From: Desulforamulus ferrireducens
Lineage (GTDB): Bacteria > Bacillota > Desulfotomaculia > Desulfotomaculales > Desulfotomaculaceae
Length of the DNA stretch: 64,000 nt
Direction: 5' to 3'
Assembly: GCF_002005145.1 (NCBI RefSeq)
Contig: NZ_CP019698.1
Span: forward strand, 2,728,001-2,792,000
The notes under the pieces were generated by a model, which was not told the origin of the DNA, did not search any database, and saw nothing but the letters and a program-made list of their open reading frames with translations. Of the stretch, positions 1-6,967 are shown one piece after another (the stretch's first letter is position 1; each line of letters opens with the position of its first letter). The translations under genes and the position numbers were made by a program.

Positions 1-294
1 GGCAGCTTGACCCAGGCAAATCGTTGAAACATTGGGCTTAATATACTGCATAGTATCATAAATAGCCAGACCTGCAGTTACTATCCCTCCGGGAGAGTTA
101 ATATAGAGGTGAATATCCTTTTCTGGATCTTCCGCCTCCAGGAACAAGAACTGAGCAATCACCAGGTTAGCAACATGATCATCAATAGGACCGCCAATAA
201 AAATAATCCGATCCTTTAATAGCCTGGAATAAATATCATAAGCTCGCTCGCCCCGGTTGGTTTGTTCAACTACCATTGGTACTAAACTTGACAT
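1..294 (-). CDS. clpP: ATP-dependent Clp protease proteolytic subunit (N-terminal part)
   Basis: The reading frame opens at an ATG whose complement is at 292-294 and runs off the left edge of the window, so only about 98 N-terminal residues are present. The start ([12 protein letters not shown]) and the stretches [21 protein letters not shown] and YINSPGG are those of ClpP, the serine peptidase that forms the degradation chamber for ClpX/ClpA-type unfoldases in the cytoplasm. The nucleophile Ser and catalytic His and Asp lie outside the window. It sits 59 bp downstream of tig on the same strand; the order tig-clpP-clpX is common in bacteria, so co-transcription is likely. Confidence 0.95.
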   Translation of the reverse strand, partial: MSSLVPMVVEQTNRGERAYDIYSRLLKDRIIFIGGPIDDHVANLVIAQFLFLEAEDPEKDIHLYINSPGGIVTAGLAIYDTMQYIKPNVSTICLGQAA

Positions 295-353
295 GACCTT
301 CGCCCCCTTGATCTATTGGCTTTCTAAGGACTTACTCTTCCAACATATTCAGG

Positions 354-1661
354 TTATGCTTCTTTGGTGCCTTCGCTAATTTTGGCATTATCAACCAGGA
401 AGGTAACAACCTTACGACGAGCTATATCTTGATTAATATGCCCCAGTTCACCCTGTAATTCCAGGGTTTTACGAACAACTTTCGCATCTTGCTTGACATA
501 TTCAGCAATCTTTTGAATTTCTTCGTTAATTTCTTCTTCGCTGGCAGTAATGTTTTCAGCCTTGGCGATGGCATCAAGAACCAATTCGTTGCGAACTGTC
601 TTTTCTGCGTCGGGTTTCATCCGTTCGCGCATGTCGTCAATGCTGCTGTTGGTATATTGGAAATATTGATCTAAATTAATACCCTGTTGAGCTAGACGAT
701 GCCCAACACTATTGATCATTTCTTCTACCTTGTATTCAATCATAACTTCAGGGATTTCTACGGTAGCATTGGCCACCACAGCATCCACTACACCATTTTC
801 CACAGCAGACTTAGCCTTGGTTTCTGCAGCTTCCATTAATCTTTTCCGAATATCATTTCTTAATTCGTCAAGGGTATCAAATTCGCTGACATCCTTAGCA
901 AATTCGTCATCCAGTTCTGCCAATTCTTTACGTTTAATTTCGTTTACCTTTACTTTAAAAGTAGCGGCTTTACCAGCCAAATTCTCGGCATGATACTCTT
1001 CGGGGAAGGTTACGTTAATATCTTTTTCTTCGCCAAGTTTAAGCCCAATAATTTGTTCTTCGAAACCGGGAATAAAGGTTCCGGAACCAATGGTAAGGGA
1101 GTAATTGGTGGCGCTACCACCTTCAAAGGCTTCACCGTCCACATAACCGGTAAAGTCGATGAGCACGGTATCGTCCTGCTGTACGGTACCATCTTCCACT
1201 GTGATGAGCTTAGCATGGCGGTTCTGCAAACGCTCTAGTTCCTGTTGTACTTCCTCATCGGTTATTTCAGTGGTGGGACGGGTTACTTCCACACCTTTAT
1301 ATTCACCCAGGGTTACTTCGGGTTTTACTTCCACAGTGGCCTTAAAAATAAGCGGCTTACCTGCTTCACCCTGCACAATATCAATCTTAGGTTGATCAAT
1401 AGGCTCTGTTTCAGTTTCCTTGAGGGCCTGCAGATAGGCTTCGGGAACTATCATTTCGGCGGCTTCACCAAAGAGCGTTTCTTTGCCTACATAGCGTTCT
1501 ACCATAGCTCTGGGAGCCTTCCCTTTGCGGAAACCGGGAATATTTACCTGCTTCACAATTTTGCGGTAGGCTTTATCTAAAGCCTTATCGAGCATTTCTT
1601 GTTCTACCTCAACTTCTAAAAGGACGGTGTTTTTTTCGATCCTTTCCGCTGTTGCCTTCAT
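354..1661 (-). CDS. tig: Trigger factor, ribosome-associated chaperone and prolyl isomerase
   Basis: This 435-aa protein has the normal trigger-factor length. The N-terminal ribosome-binding domain contains the signature GFRKGKAPR (about residues 43-51), the loop that docks at the ribosomal exit tunnel. A central FKBP-type peptidyl-prolyl isomerase domain follows (about 150-245, with DTVLIDFTGYVDGEAFEGG), then a helical C-terminal chaperone arm. It binds nascent chains as they leave the ribosome. A leader of roughly 240 nt separates the start codon from a strong vegetative promoter at 1909-1936. A GGAGG-type ribosome site lies just before the ATG. It reads toward clpP and probably forms an operon with it. 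Confidence 0.97.
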   Translation of the reverse strand: MKATAERIEKNTVLLEVEVEQEMLDKALDKAYRKIVKQVNIPGFRKGKAPRAMVERYVGKETLFGEAAEMIVPEAYLQALKETETEPIDQPKIDIVQGEAGKPLIFKATVEVKPEVTLGEYKGVEVTRPTTEITDEEVQQELERLQNRHAKLITVEDGTVQQDDTVLIDFTGYVDGEAFEGGSATNYSLTIGSGTFIPGFEEQIIGLKLGEEKDINVTFPEEYHAENLAGKAATFKVKVNEIKRKELAELDDEFAKDVSEFDTLDELRNDIRKRLMEAAETKAKSAVENGVVDAVVANATVEIPEVMIEYKVEEMINSVGHRLAQQGINLDQYFQYTNSSIDDMRERMKPDAEKTVRNELVLDAIAKAENITASEEEINEEIQKIAEYVKQDAKVVRKTLELQGELGHINQDIARRKVVTFLVDNAKISEGTKEA

Positions 1662-1908
1662 GTTTAAATAGTTCCTCCTTAAAACTTGTTTGTGTTTTAG
1701 TGATTATTTTACTGAAATCACACCACCCTCTGCCGGGTTCGGACCTCTGGTAAAATCTTTTTCCTAACATTAGTAATTCATTCTACGAAGGTGCCTTAAC
1801 TCCTGCTACATCCGAATCATCAGGCATCAAAAAGGGTAATTTTTTCCAGCACAACTCGATAATTAAAATACCAGGGCACACCCCTGGTGATTCTAATAAA
1901 TCATGACA

Positions 1909-1936
1909 ATTATACCACATTGTTTAAGTATTGCAA
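1909..1936 (-). promoter_or_regulatory. Vegetative promoter for tig
   Basis: Reading the minus strand, TTGCAA (1931-1936) and TATAAT (1909-1914) are separated by 16 nt, a near-consensus sigma-A promoter directed at tig. Transcription would start near 1902, giving a 5' leader of about 240 nt. Confidence 0.7.
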
Positions 1937-1990
1937 AACCTTTACCAATACCTAATTTCTAAAATAATATTGTAAACATTAATTAGATAA

Positions 1991-2020
1991 TTGCAAAATT
2001 ACTGAATTTTGTGTTATTAT
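1991..2020 (+). promoter_or_regulatory. Probable promoter for the 67-aa zinc protein gene
   Basis: TTGCAA (1991-1996) and TATTAT (2015-2020) with an 18-nt spacer lie just upstream of the GGAGG ribosome site and the ATG at 2044. The leader would be very short (about 17 nt). Confidence 0.45.
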
Positions 2021-2043
2021 TAACCTATCGGAGGTAGCGTATT

Positions 2044-2247
2044 ATGATACATAAATGTTTGATCTGTCATAAGGAAACAACCAAAGTTTTAGAATGTACA
2101 GTATGTGGTGAGGATGTTTGTTCCTCCTGTTCCGAGCAGTGCAGTGTCTGTAAACAGTGGGCCTGCCATAAGCATATGCTCTGTATTTACAAAGGGGTTC
2201 ACGTATGTACAAATTGTTATGCCGATCAACTAACTAACCAGGATTAG
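2044..2247 (+). CDS. Small cysteine-rich zinc-binding protein (67 aa)
   Basis: A 67-aa protein with about a dozen cysteines plus several histidines (CLICHKETT, CTVCGEDVCSSCSEQC, CKQWACHKHMLC, CTNC). The spacing of CxxC pairs with HKH resembles a B-box/LIM-like or treble-clef zinc module binding two or more metals. No catalytic domain is present and I do not recognise the family by name. A GGAGG ribosome site is 7-8 bp before the ATG, and a strong intrinsic terminator starts 1 bp after the stop, so it is a self-contained transcription unit. A role as a zinc-dependent adaptor or small RNA-binding protein is possible but unsupported. Confidence 0.8.
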   Translation: MIHKCLICHKETTKVLECTVCGEDVCSSCSEQCSVCKQWACHKHMLCIYKGVHVCTNCYADQLTNQD

Positions 2248-2248
2248 A

Positions 2249-2277
2249 GCCGGACGCTTAAAGTGTCCGGCTTTTTT
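2249..2277 (+). terminator. Intrinsic terminator after the small zinc protein gene
   Basis: GCCGGAC pairs with GTCCGGC across a 9-nt loop, followed directly by six Ts. Confidence 0.9.
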
Positions 2278-2311
2278 GTATGGCCAACTGCCATCATCTT
2301 AAAACTATAAC

Positions 2312-2341
2312 AAAAGACCTACTCTTTTGAGCAGGTCTTTT
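2312..2341 (-). terminator. Terminator of the tRNA operon
   Basis: On the minus strand AAAAGACCT pairs with AGGTCTTTT, followed by T-rich sequence, directly downstream of tRNA-Leu. Confidence 0.8.
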
Positions 2342-2343
2342 AG

Positions 2344-2429
<86 letters not shown>

Positions 2430-2442
2430 AAATTAAGATAAA

Positions 2443-2518
2443 TGGTGATCCATCCGCGACTCGAACGCGGGACACCCTGATTAAAAGTCAGGTGCTCTAC
2501 CAACTGAGCTAATGGATC
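2443..2518 (-). tRNA. tRNA-Lys (UUU)
   Basis: Acceptor GATCCAT pairs with ATGGATC, followed by A and an encoded CCA. The anticodon loop CTTTTAA gives anticodon TTT. Third gene of the tRNA operon. Confidence 0.95.
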
Positions 2519-2524
2519 ACTTAC

Positions 2525-2599
2525 TGGCTGGGGCGGCTGGATTCGAACCAACGAATGCCGGAGTCAAAGTCCGGTGCCTTACCGCTTGGCGACGCCCCA
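2525..2599 (-). tRNA. tRNA-Gln (UUG)
   Basis: Acceptor TGGGGCG pairs with CGCCCCA, discriminator G, encoded CCA. The anticodon loop CTTTGAC gives TTG. Second gene of the tRNA operon. Confidence 0.95.
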
Positions 2600-2615
2600 A
2601 TTTATATAAAATTAA

Positions 2616-2693
<78 letters not shown>

Positions 2694-2718
2694 ACAATTC
2701 TCGCAACTCGCAGAGTTT

Positions 2719-2747
2719 ATATTACCAAAGTGTTAAGTCGTTGTCAA
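2719..2747 (-). promoter_or_regulatory. Promoter of the His-Gln-Lys-Leu tRNA operon
   Basis: On the minus strand, TTGACA (2742-2747) and TAATAT (2719-2724) are separated by exactly 17 nt, immediately upstream of tRNA-His. Confidence 0.85.
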
Positions 2748-2840
2748 GGGATGTTTTTATTTAAGAAAATTAATTACATCACCGCGACAGTTCTTAATTA
2801 TATTTACACTTTAAGTAGAAGTCAAGTTTTTTTATCTGTG

Positions 2841-3092
2841 TCTGGGCTAATTCTGTATTCCTTTTAGGTCCTGTTTAGGCTTATGGGTATTTCTTTTGGG
2901 TCCTGGCTGGGCTCTAATGGGGTATTCCCCTTGGGTCTTGACTGGGCTATGAAGTATTCTTTGGGGTCCTGGTATCTTTAAGACTAGACCCAAAAGGAAT
3001 ACCCCTTAGCTTAGCCAAGACCCCAAAGAATAGCTTCTTCGGCCCAGTCAGGACCCAAGATGCTTACCCTTAAGCCCAGACAGTTTCCTAAT
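2841..3092. repeat. Inverted array of about 30-35-nt repeats ending in the cbiO 3' end
   Basis: Between the tRNA operon and cbiO lie four plus-strand copies of a unit resembling CTGGGCT-(4-8 nt)-GTATTC-(N)-TTGGGTCCTG, at about 2841-2873, 2874-2906, 2907-2941 and 2942-2972. Copies in the opposite orientation follow at about 2985-3016, 3017-3049 and 3050-3090. The last inverted copy overlaps the end of cbiO: the codons for its C-terminal residues KLSGLKGKHLGS lie within the repeat. The two halves can fold into a large imperfect hairpin. There are no unique spacers, so this is not a CRISPR array. It may serve as a folded 3' end or terminator for the cbi operon. Its origin looks like serial duplication and inversion of the cbiO tail. 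Confidence 0.7.
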
Positions 3093-3890
3093 AATCTCCT
3101 GTGCCTCTGCAACGGTAACCGGTACAGTGGGCTGACATAATTCAGGAAATGGCACAAATATCTGGCTAACGGTGGGAAGTTCCAAATCCGCTTGCACCAC
3201 CACCTGTTGGTTGGTAAGTAAACTGGGTTTTCCTTCAGCCAATATCTGTCCGCTATGTAAGAGGAACACCCGATCTGCCCAGCGGGCGGCTAAATCCACA
3301 TCATGGGTAGCCATAACAATGGTTTTACCCTGGCTGTTTAATTCATCCAGCAACTGAAAAAGTGACTGTTTGGCCGCCGGGTCTAAAAAGGCCGCCGGCT
3401 CGTCCAATACAATAATTTCCGGTTGCATCGCCAGTACCCCAGCAATAGCCACTCTCTTTTTTTGCCCATAACTTAAATGATAAGGTGCCTTTTGACTATA
3501 TGCCTCCATTTTGACCTGTTTTAATGCCCCACTAACTCTTTTTTTTAGTTCTTCTCCCCTTAATCCCTGGTTAATGGGACCAAAGGCCACATCGTCCCAG
3601 ACGGTGGCGGAAAAAAGCTGATCATCCGGGTCTTGGAAAACCATCCCCACTTGACTGCGCAGCCATTTTTCCCGGCCTTTGCCGACCCTTTGGGCCAGCA
3701 CTGTTAACTCTCCCTGCTGCACCTGGTGAATACCGTTGAGATGCAGTAATAAAGTGGTTTTCCCCGAGCCATTAGGCCCTAGGATAGCCACTTTAGTGCC
3801 CCTCTCTATGTGCAAGGAGATATTCCTTAAAGCCTTGGTACCGTCTTTATAATGGAAGGAAAGTTTATTTATTTCAATAGCAAAATCCAT
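3048..3890 (-). CDS. cbiO: Cobalt/nickel ECF transporter ATPase
   Basis: A 280-aa ABC ATPase that energises the CbiMNQO energy-coupling-factor transporter at the inner face of the membrane. Visible motifs are Walker A (GPNGSGKTT), the Q-loop region VFQDPDDQLF typical of ECF ATPases, signature LSYGQKKRVAIAG, Walker B IIVLDEPAAFLDP and switch histidine (MATHDVD). It overlaps the cbiQ end by 22 bp, so translation is coupled. Its last dozen codons coincide with the terminal copy of an inverted repeat array, so the C-terminal tail GLKGKHLGS may be non-conserved. Length is normal for CbiO. Confidence 0.93.
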   Translation of the reverse strand: MDFAIEINKLSFHYKDGTKALRNISLHIERGTKVAILGPNGSGKTTLLLHLNGIHQVQQGELTVLAQRVGKGREKWLRSQVGMVFQDPDDQLFSATVWDDVAFGPINQGLRGEELKKRVSGALKQVKMEAYSQKAPYHLSYGQKKRVAIAGVLAMQPEIIVLDEPAAFLDPAAKQSLFQLLDELNSQGKTIVMATHDVDLAARWADRVFLLHSGQILAEGKPSLLTNQQVVVQADLELPTVSQIFVPFPELCQPTVPVTVAEAQEIIRKLSGLKGKHLGS

Positions 3891-4672
3891 TGCTGCACTC
3901 CCAGATCAAAGAATTTAAAAGCCCCGGCTGTAGTAATAACCCCAGCTCCCCAGCAAAGATCCCTTTTTTTAATGCGATGACAATGACCACAACAGGGGGG
4001 GCTGCCATCGTAACCACGGGATAACATGGCTAAATAAACCCGTTCAGACCGATCATAGGCTCGGAGAAACAACAGTCCCAGTGTACTGCCAATGGTCTTT
4101 ACACTATGCCAATGCCAAAGGTTTTTGCCTGCTACAAAGGAGCGAGCTTTTCTAGCGGTTTGCATACGAGCCAATTCATCCAGCACCACAGCTAAATAGC
4201 GCACGGTAAAATCCATCAGGACTATAAAGATCTTCGGTACTTTAAGATGCTGCAAAGCGTGTATTATCTCCGGCAGAGTGGTGGTAGCAGCCAGAAAAAA
4301 CATACCCATAAAGGCCGTGATCATGCGTAGGCCCGGCAGCACAACCGCTGCCCAGCCCTCACGGGTGGCAGTTAATTCTAAAACACCTAAGTACAGTGTA
4401 AAAACTGGTTCTCCCGGCGTGGTAAAGGGCAGCAGGCAAAGCATAAGTCCCCCAAAGGGCAAGATAAGGGTCAGTCTTTTTAGCAAATAACCCCCAGAAA
4501 TACCCACAGCAAAGGAGCTTCCCAGCAAAAGCAAAAGAGCAGCCAGCAGCACCCTTGTGTTATGTAGCGTGGAAATTATGATGACGAACATAAAAATAGC
4601 TACCACCTTAACCCTAGGGTCGACAGTTGTTATCCAACCAACGGCAGCTGGCCGCTCTCTGAGAAATGACAT
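3869..4672 (-). CDS. cbiQ: Cobalt/nickel ECF transporter transmembrane subunit
   Basis: A 267-aa integral membrane protein of the CbiQ/EcfT family that couples the ATPase CbiO to the substrate-specific component CbiM. It has 4-6 hydrophobic segments (for example VVAIFMFVIIISTL and LLAALLLLLGSSFAV). The cytoplasmic coupling helices carry the family Ala-Arg-x-x-x-Ala-Arg type motif (TARKARSF, RSERVYLAMLSRGYDG). The C-terminal region contains a cysteine cluster (PCCGHCHRIKKRDLCWG), which is unusual and may simply be a lineage feature. It is co-directional with cbiM, cbiN and cbiO; the 94-bp gap before it contains a stretch of phased heptanucleotide repeats. Confidence 0.92.
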   Translation of the reverse strand: MSFLRERPAAVGWITTVDPRVKVVAIFMFVIIISTLHNTRVLLAALLLLLGSSFAVGISGGYLLKRLTLILPFGGLMLCLLPFTTPGEPVFTLYLGVLELTATREGWAAVVLPGLRMITAFMGMFFLAATTTLPEIIHALQHLKVPKIFIVLMDFTVRYLAVVLDELARMQTARKARSFVAGKNLWHWHSVKTIGSTLGLLFLRAYDRSERVYLAMLSRGYDGSPPCCGHCHRIKKRDLCWGAGVITTAGAFKFFDLGVQQWILLLK

Positions 4673-4687
4673 GGAAACCTCCGTTTG

Positions 4688-4715
4688 GGCCGTTAGCTGT
4701 CGGCCATTGGCCCAG
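4688..4715. repeat. Phased heptanucleotide repeats in the cbiN-cbiQ spacer
   Basis: Four consecutive 7-nt units (GGCCGTT, AGCTGTC, GGCCATT, GGCCCAG) follow the pattern RGCYNNN, matching larger stretches near 14220 and 56232. Confidence 0.5.
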
Positions 4716-4766
4716 TTGCTTTTTTTTTAATTTTAGCTATATGGCATGGTAACCGCTACCAATAAC

Positions 4767-5063
4767 CTATGTAGATGTTTTGCCCTGCTTAACCAACAGC
4801 TTCAAAAGGAGAGTAAGGCCGACATAGGTAGTCAACACCCCCACCACTCCTGCCAGGGCGGTGGCCAGCATCTCATTTTGCAGTCCCGGTATTAAATAAT
4901 CCGGTATGGGTGAGCTAATGACCTCTTGCCCTTCGGCAATCTGCAAAAAGCTGTGGTCCTCGGCTACCCTTTCCAGTCCGTCTGGTAGGGGCGAGGCAAA
5001 GGGTGAAAGCAGCGCCGCCACCAACAGGGAAATAGCAAGGCCAAACCAGATTTTTTTACTCAT
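4767..5063 (-). CDS. cbiN: Small membrane component of the cobalt/nickel ECF transporter (PDGLE-type)
   Basis: A 98-aa protein with an N-terminal hydrophobic helix (IWFGLAISLLVAALLSPF), an extracytoplasmic loop and a second helix near the C-terminus (LATALAGVVGVLTTYVGLTLLLKLLV). The loop contains PLPDGLERVAED, the PDGLE motif of NikN-like accessory proteins, which is more often linked to nickel than to cobalt transport. Classical CbiN has the same topology and place in the operon. Metal choice therefore stays open; the gene symbol follows the operon rather than a proven cobalt role. It overlaps the end of cbiM by 8 bp. Confidence 0.82.
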   Translation of the reverse strand: MSKKIWFGLAISLLVAALLSPFASPLPDGLERVAEDHSFLQIAEGQEVISSPIPDYLIPGLQNEMLATALAGVVGVLTTYVGLTLLLKLLVKQGKTST

Positions 5064-5706
5064 CGATAGCCAGCCCCTTTCTTAGCCAACGGGGATGGAA
5101 ACCCACCTTTAACACTGTCAGGACCACTGCGGTAGTTATAACACCTTCGCCTATACCAATAAAGGCATGCACCCCCAGCATGGCAGGCAAACCCACATCC
5201 AGAGGTATCCTATTAGACAGTGCCAGTTCCACTGCAGCCGCCCCGGCGGCAACCATCACCGATAGCCAGGAGGCCACAAAGCAAGCCACAGCGTCCATCC
5301 ATTTACTGTGGGACAGCCCTTTCAGTGTGCGGTACGCCAGTTGGGTGACAAAGGTCCCGATAATCGCCATATTTAACACATTGGCTCCCAGGGCGGTAAG
5401 GCCTCCGTCTTGAAAGACCAGACATTGGATGATGAGAACGGTGGTCAGAACAAGCGAGGCACTCCAGGGTCCTAGCAGTATGGTAGCCAAGGCTGCACCC
5501 AGCAAGTGGCCGGAGGTACCCCCCGCCACCGGAAAGTTAACCATTTGAGCGGCAAAAATAAAGGCTGCCATTACACCCAATTGGGGTATTTGCCGATCAT
5601 TCAGTTCCTGTTTCGTTTTGCTCACACTATATCCCAGGGCCATGGCCCCCAAGGCTGCGGTAGACAGCCAGGTTTTGGTGTCTAAGAAACCATCGGGTAT
5701 ATGCAT
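5056..5706 (-). CDS. cbiM: Cobalt/nickel ECF transporter substrate-binding membrane component
   Basis: Substrate-specificity subunit, 216 aa from the chosen start. The ATG at 5706 is preceded by GGAGGTG and gives the N-terminus MHIPDGFLD. In this family the free N-terminus and His2 are metal ligands, so this start is functionally required even though the frame stays open another 24 codons upstream. About seven membrane segments follow, with the conserved GGTSGHLLGAALATILLGPW (histidine in a conserved loop). First gene of the cbiMNQO operon. No B12-box or other recognisable riboswitch is seen upstream, so regulation by a repressor is more likely. Confidence 0.93.
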   Translation of the reverse strand: MHIPDGFLDTKTWLSTAALGAMALGYSVSKTKQELNDRQIPQLGVMAAFIFAAQMVNFPVAGGTSGHLLGAALATILLGPWSASLVLTTVLIIQCLVFQDGGLTALGANVLNMAIIGTFVTQLAYRTLKGLSHSKWMDAVACFVASWLSVMVAAGAAAVELALSNRIPLDVGLPAMLGVHAFIGIGEGVITTAVVLTVLKVGFHPRWLRKGLAIDE

Positions 5707-5779
5707 GCGAACACCTCCAAAAAATAAAAGCCTCAACCAGGCCCGGTCCACCCGGAATGTCCTTGTGCGGCTTGACATG

Positions 5780-5794
5780 ATACTCTATTAGTAT
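5780..5794. promoter_or_regulatory. Short inverted repeat upstream of cbiM
   Basis: ATACT-CTATT-AGTAT is a 5-bp-arm inverted repeat 74 bp upstream of the cbiM start. It could be an operator for a metal-responsive repressor, but the arms are short and no second copy was found. Confidence 0.25.
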
Positions 5795-5946
5795 TTTATT
5801 CTCCGAATTACACTTTATTCCTGCAGGTTAGGTCATTTATGGGGATTTTTGTCTGACACTGTAATCCCTTTTTAATTTAGTAGTAGTAAATAGACCTACC
5901 TTTTGCTATTATAAAATCTATTAGGTTTTACCGGAGGTGTTGGTTC

Positions 5947-6648
5947 ATGACCAGTGATTTAAAACAGGGTATCAAAGCGGCGCTGCCGGTGGTGTTTGGT
6001 TATTTTCCCATTGGTCTGGCCTTTGGTGTCTTGGCCATCCAGTCGGGCATGACCATTATAGAGGTTTTTCTCATGTCACTGCTGGTTTACGCTGGTTCAG
6101 CCCAGTTTATTGGCGCCGGTATGCTGGGAGCCCAAGCATCCATAGGTGCCATTGTACTCACAACTTTTCTGGTTAATTCAAGACACCTGCTAATGACGGC
6201 CTCCCTGGCTCCTTTCATGCGAAATCTTAGCCCCAGGCTTTTGTCCTTATTGGGCTTTTGGGTCACCGATGAAACCTTTGCCATTTCCATTGCCGCTGTG
6301 GCCAAGCAGCAGCAAAGTAAGGGCTATTTCTTTGGCCTCTTTATTACAGCCCACTTAGCTTGGATTTCCAGCACTGTGTTAGGTGCCATGGTGGGTAATT
6401 TCATTCCGGACCCCCGGGTCTTTGGTCTGGATTTTGCCCTACCGGCCATGTTCATTGCCTTGCTGATTTTACAGGTTAAACATAAAAAGGCCGTTGCTGT
6501 GGTAATTGTTTCCGCTGCCCTCTCCATTGGCATTAAGCTAAATGCACCAGGCAGTTGGAACATTATTCTGGCCACCATTATTTCTGCCACGATAGGGGTG
6601 TTAATTGATCAATGGATGGAAAAGTCCTCGCAGTCATTATCGGCATGA
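5947..6648 (+). CDS. azlC: AzlC family branched-chain amino acid exporter, large subunit
   Basis: A 233-aa membrane protein with the AzlC signature near its N-terminus (GIKAALPVVFGYFPIGLAFGVLA) and about 6-7 transmembrane segments. Together with the small AzlD partner it exports branched-chain amino acids or analogues across the cytoplasmic membrane. Start chosen at the ATG preceded by CGGAGGTG. The 3' end overlaps azlD by 37 bp, a typical arrangement for this obligate pair. Confidence 0.92.
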   Translation: MTSDLKQGIKAALPVVFGYFPIGLAFGVLAIQSGMTIIEVFLMSLLVYAGSAQFIGAGMLGAQASIGAIVLTTFLVNSRHLLMTASLAPFMRNLSPRLLSLLGFWVTDETFAISIAAVAKQQQSKGYFFGLFITAHLAWISSTVLGAMVGNFIPDPRVFGLDFALPAMFIALLILQVKHKKAVAVVIVSAALSIGIKLNAPGSWNIILATIISATIGVLIDQWMEKSSQSLSA

Positions 6649-6929
6649 TGCTGGTTACCTATATTCCTCGCATGCTCCCTCTGGCCATTTTATCCCGTAT
6701 CAATATTTCCAAGGGGGTATTGAACTGGCTGAGCTATGTGCCGGTGGCAGTGCTCTCGGCCTTATTAGCCCCTGAGTTGTTAATAAGGGACGGCCAACTG
6801 AGCTTTAATCTTGCCAATACCTATTTGCTGGCAGCCCTCCCTTGCTTCCTGGTGGGCGCCTACAGTAAAAGTATCTTTCTAACCGTTGTCACCGGTATGG
6901 GTATGATGGTGTTGTTAAACAGATTGTAG
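6612..6929 (+). CDS. azlD: AzlD family branched-chain amino acid exporter, small subunit
   Basis: A 105-aa hydrophobic protein with three to four membrane segments and the family features TYIPRMLPLAIL near the N-terminus and YVPVAVLSALLAPELL. AzlD is needed with AzlC for export of branched-chain amino acids. Its start lies inside azlC, implying translational coupling. It is followed by a strong bidirectional terminator shared with the convergent symporter gene. Confidence 0.9.
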   Translation: MDGKVLAVIIGMMLVTYIPRMLPLAILSRINISKGVLNWLSYVPVAVLSALLAPELLIRDGQLSFNLANTYLLAALPCFLVGAYSKSIFLTVVTGMGMMVLLNRL

Positions 6930-6931
6930 AA

Positions 6932-6966
6932 AACAGCCAGCGGCCGCCAAGCTGCTGGCTGTTTTT
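6932..6966. terminator. Bidirectional terminator between azlD and the symporter gene
   Basis: AACAGCCAGC pairs with GCTGGCTGTT, with T-runs on both strands; it separates two convergent genes. Confidence 0.85.
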
Positions 6967-6967
6967 C

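Larger units (their letters stand above)
1662..2043. other. Divergent intergenic region between tig and the 67-aa zinc protein gene
   Basis: About 380 bp without a gene. It holds two divergent promoters (minus-strand 1909-1936 for tig, plus-strand 1991-2020 for the small zinc protein gene). Within the tig leader, a hairpin at 1870-1888 (ACCAGGG paired with CCCTGGT) is followed on the minus strand by an AT-rich stretch with few Ts. It could be a weak attenuator, but no antiterminator is visible. The remainder of the tig leader shows no reading frame. Confidence 0.6.

Noticed and set aside
2841-3092. Repeat array considered as a CRISPR
   Set aside because: Units occur in both orientations, vary in length and have no unique spacers; one overlaps a gene end.
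5707-5946. Possible cobalamin riboswitch before cbiM
   Set aside because: No B12-box or conserved core is visible in the leader.
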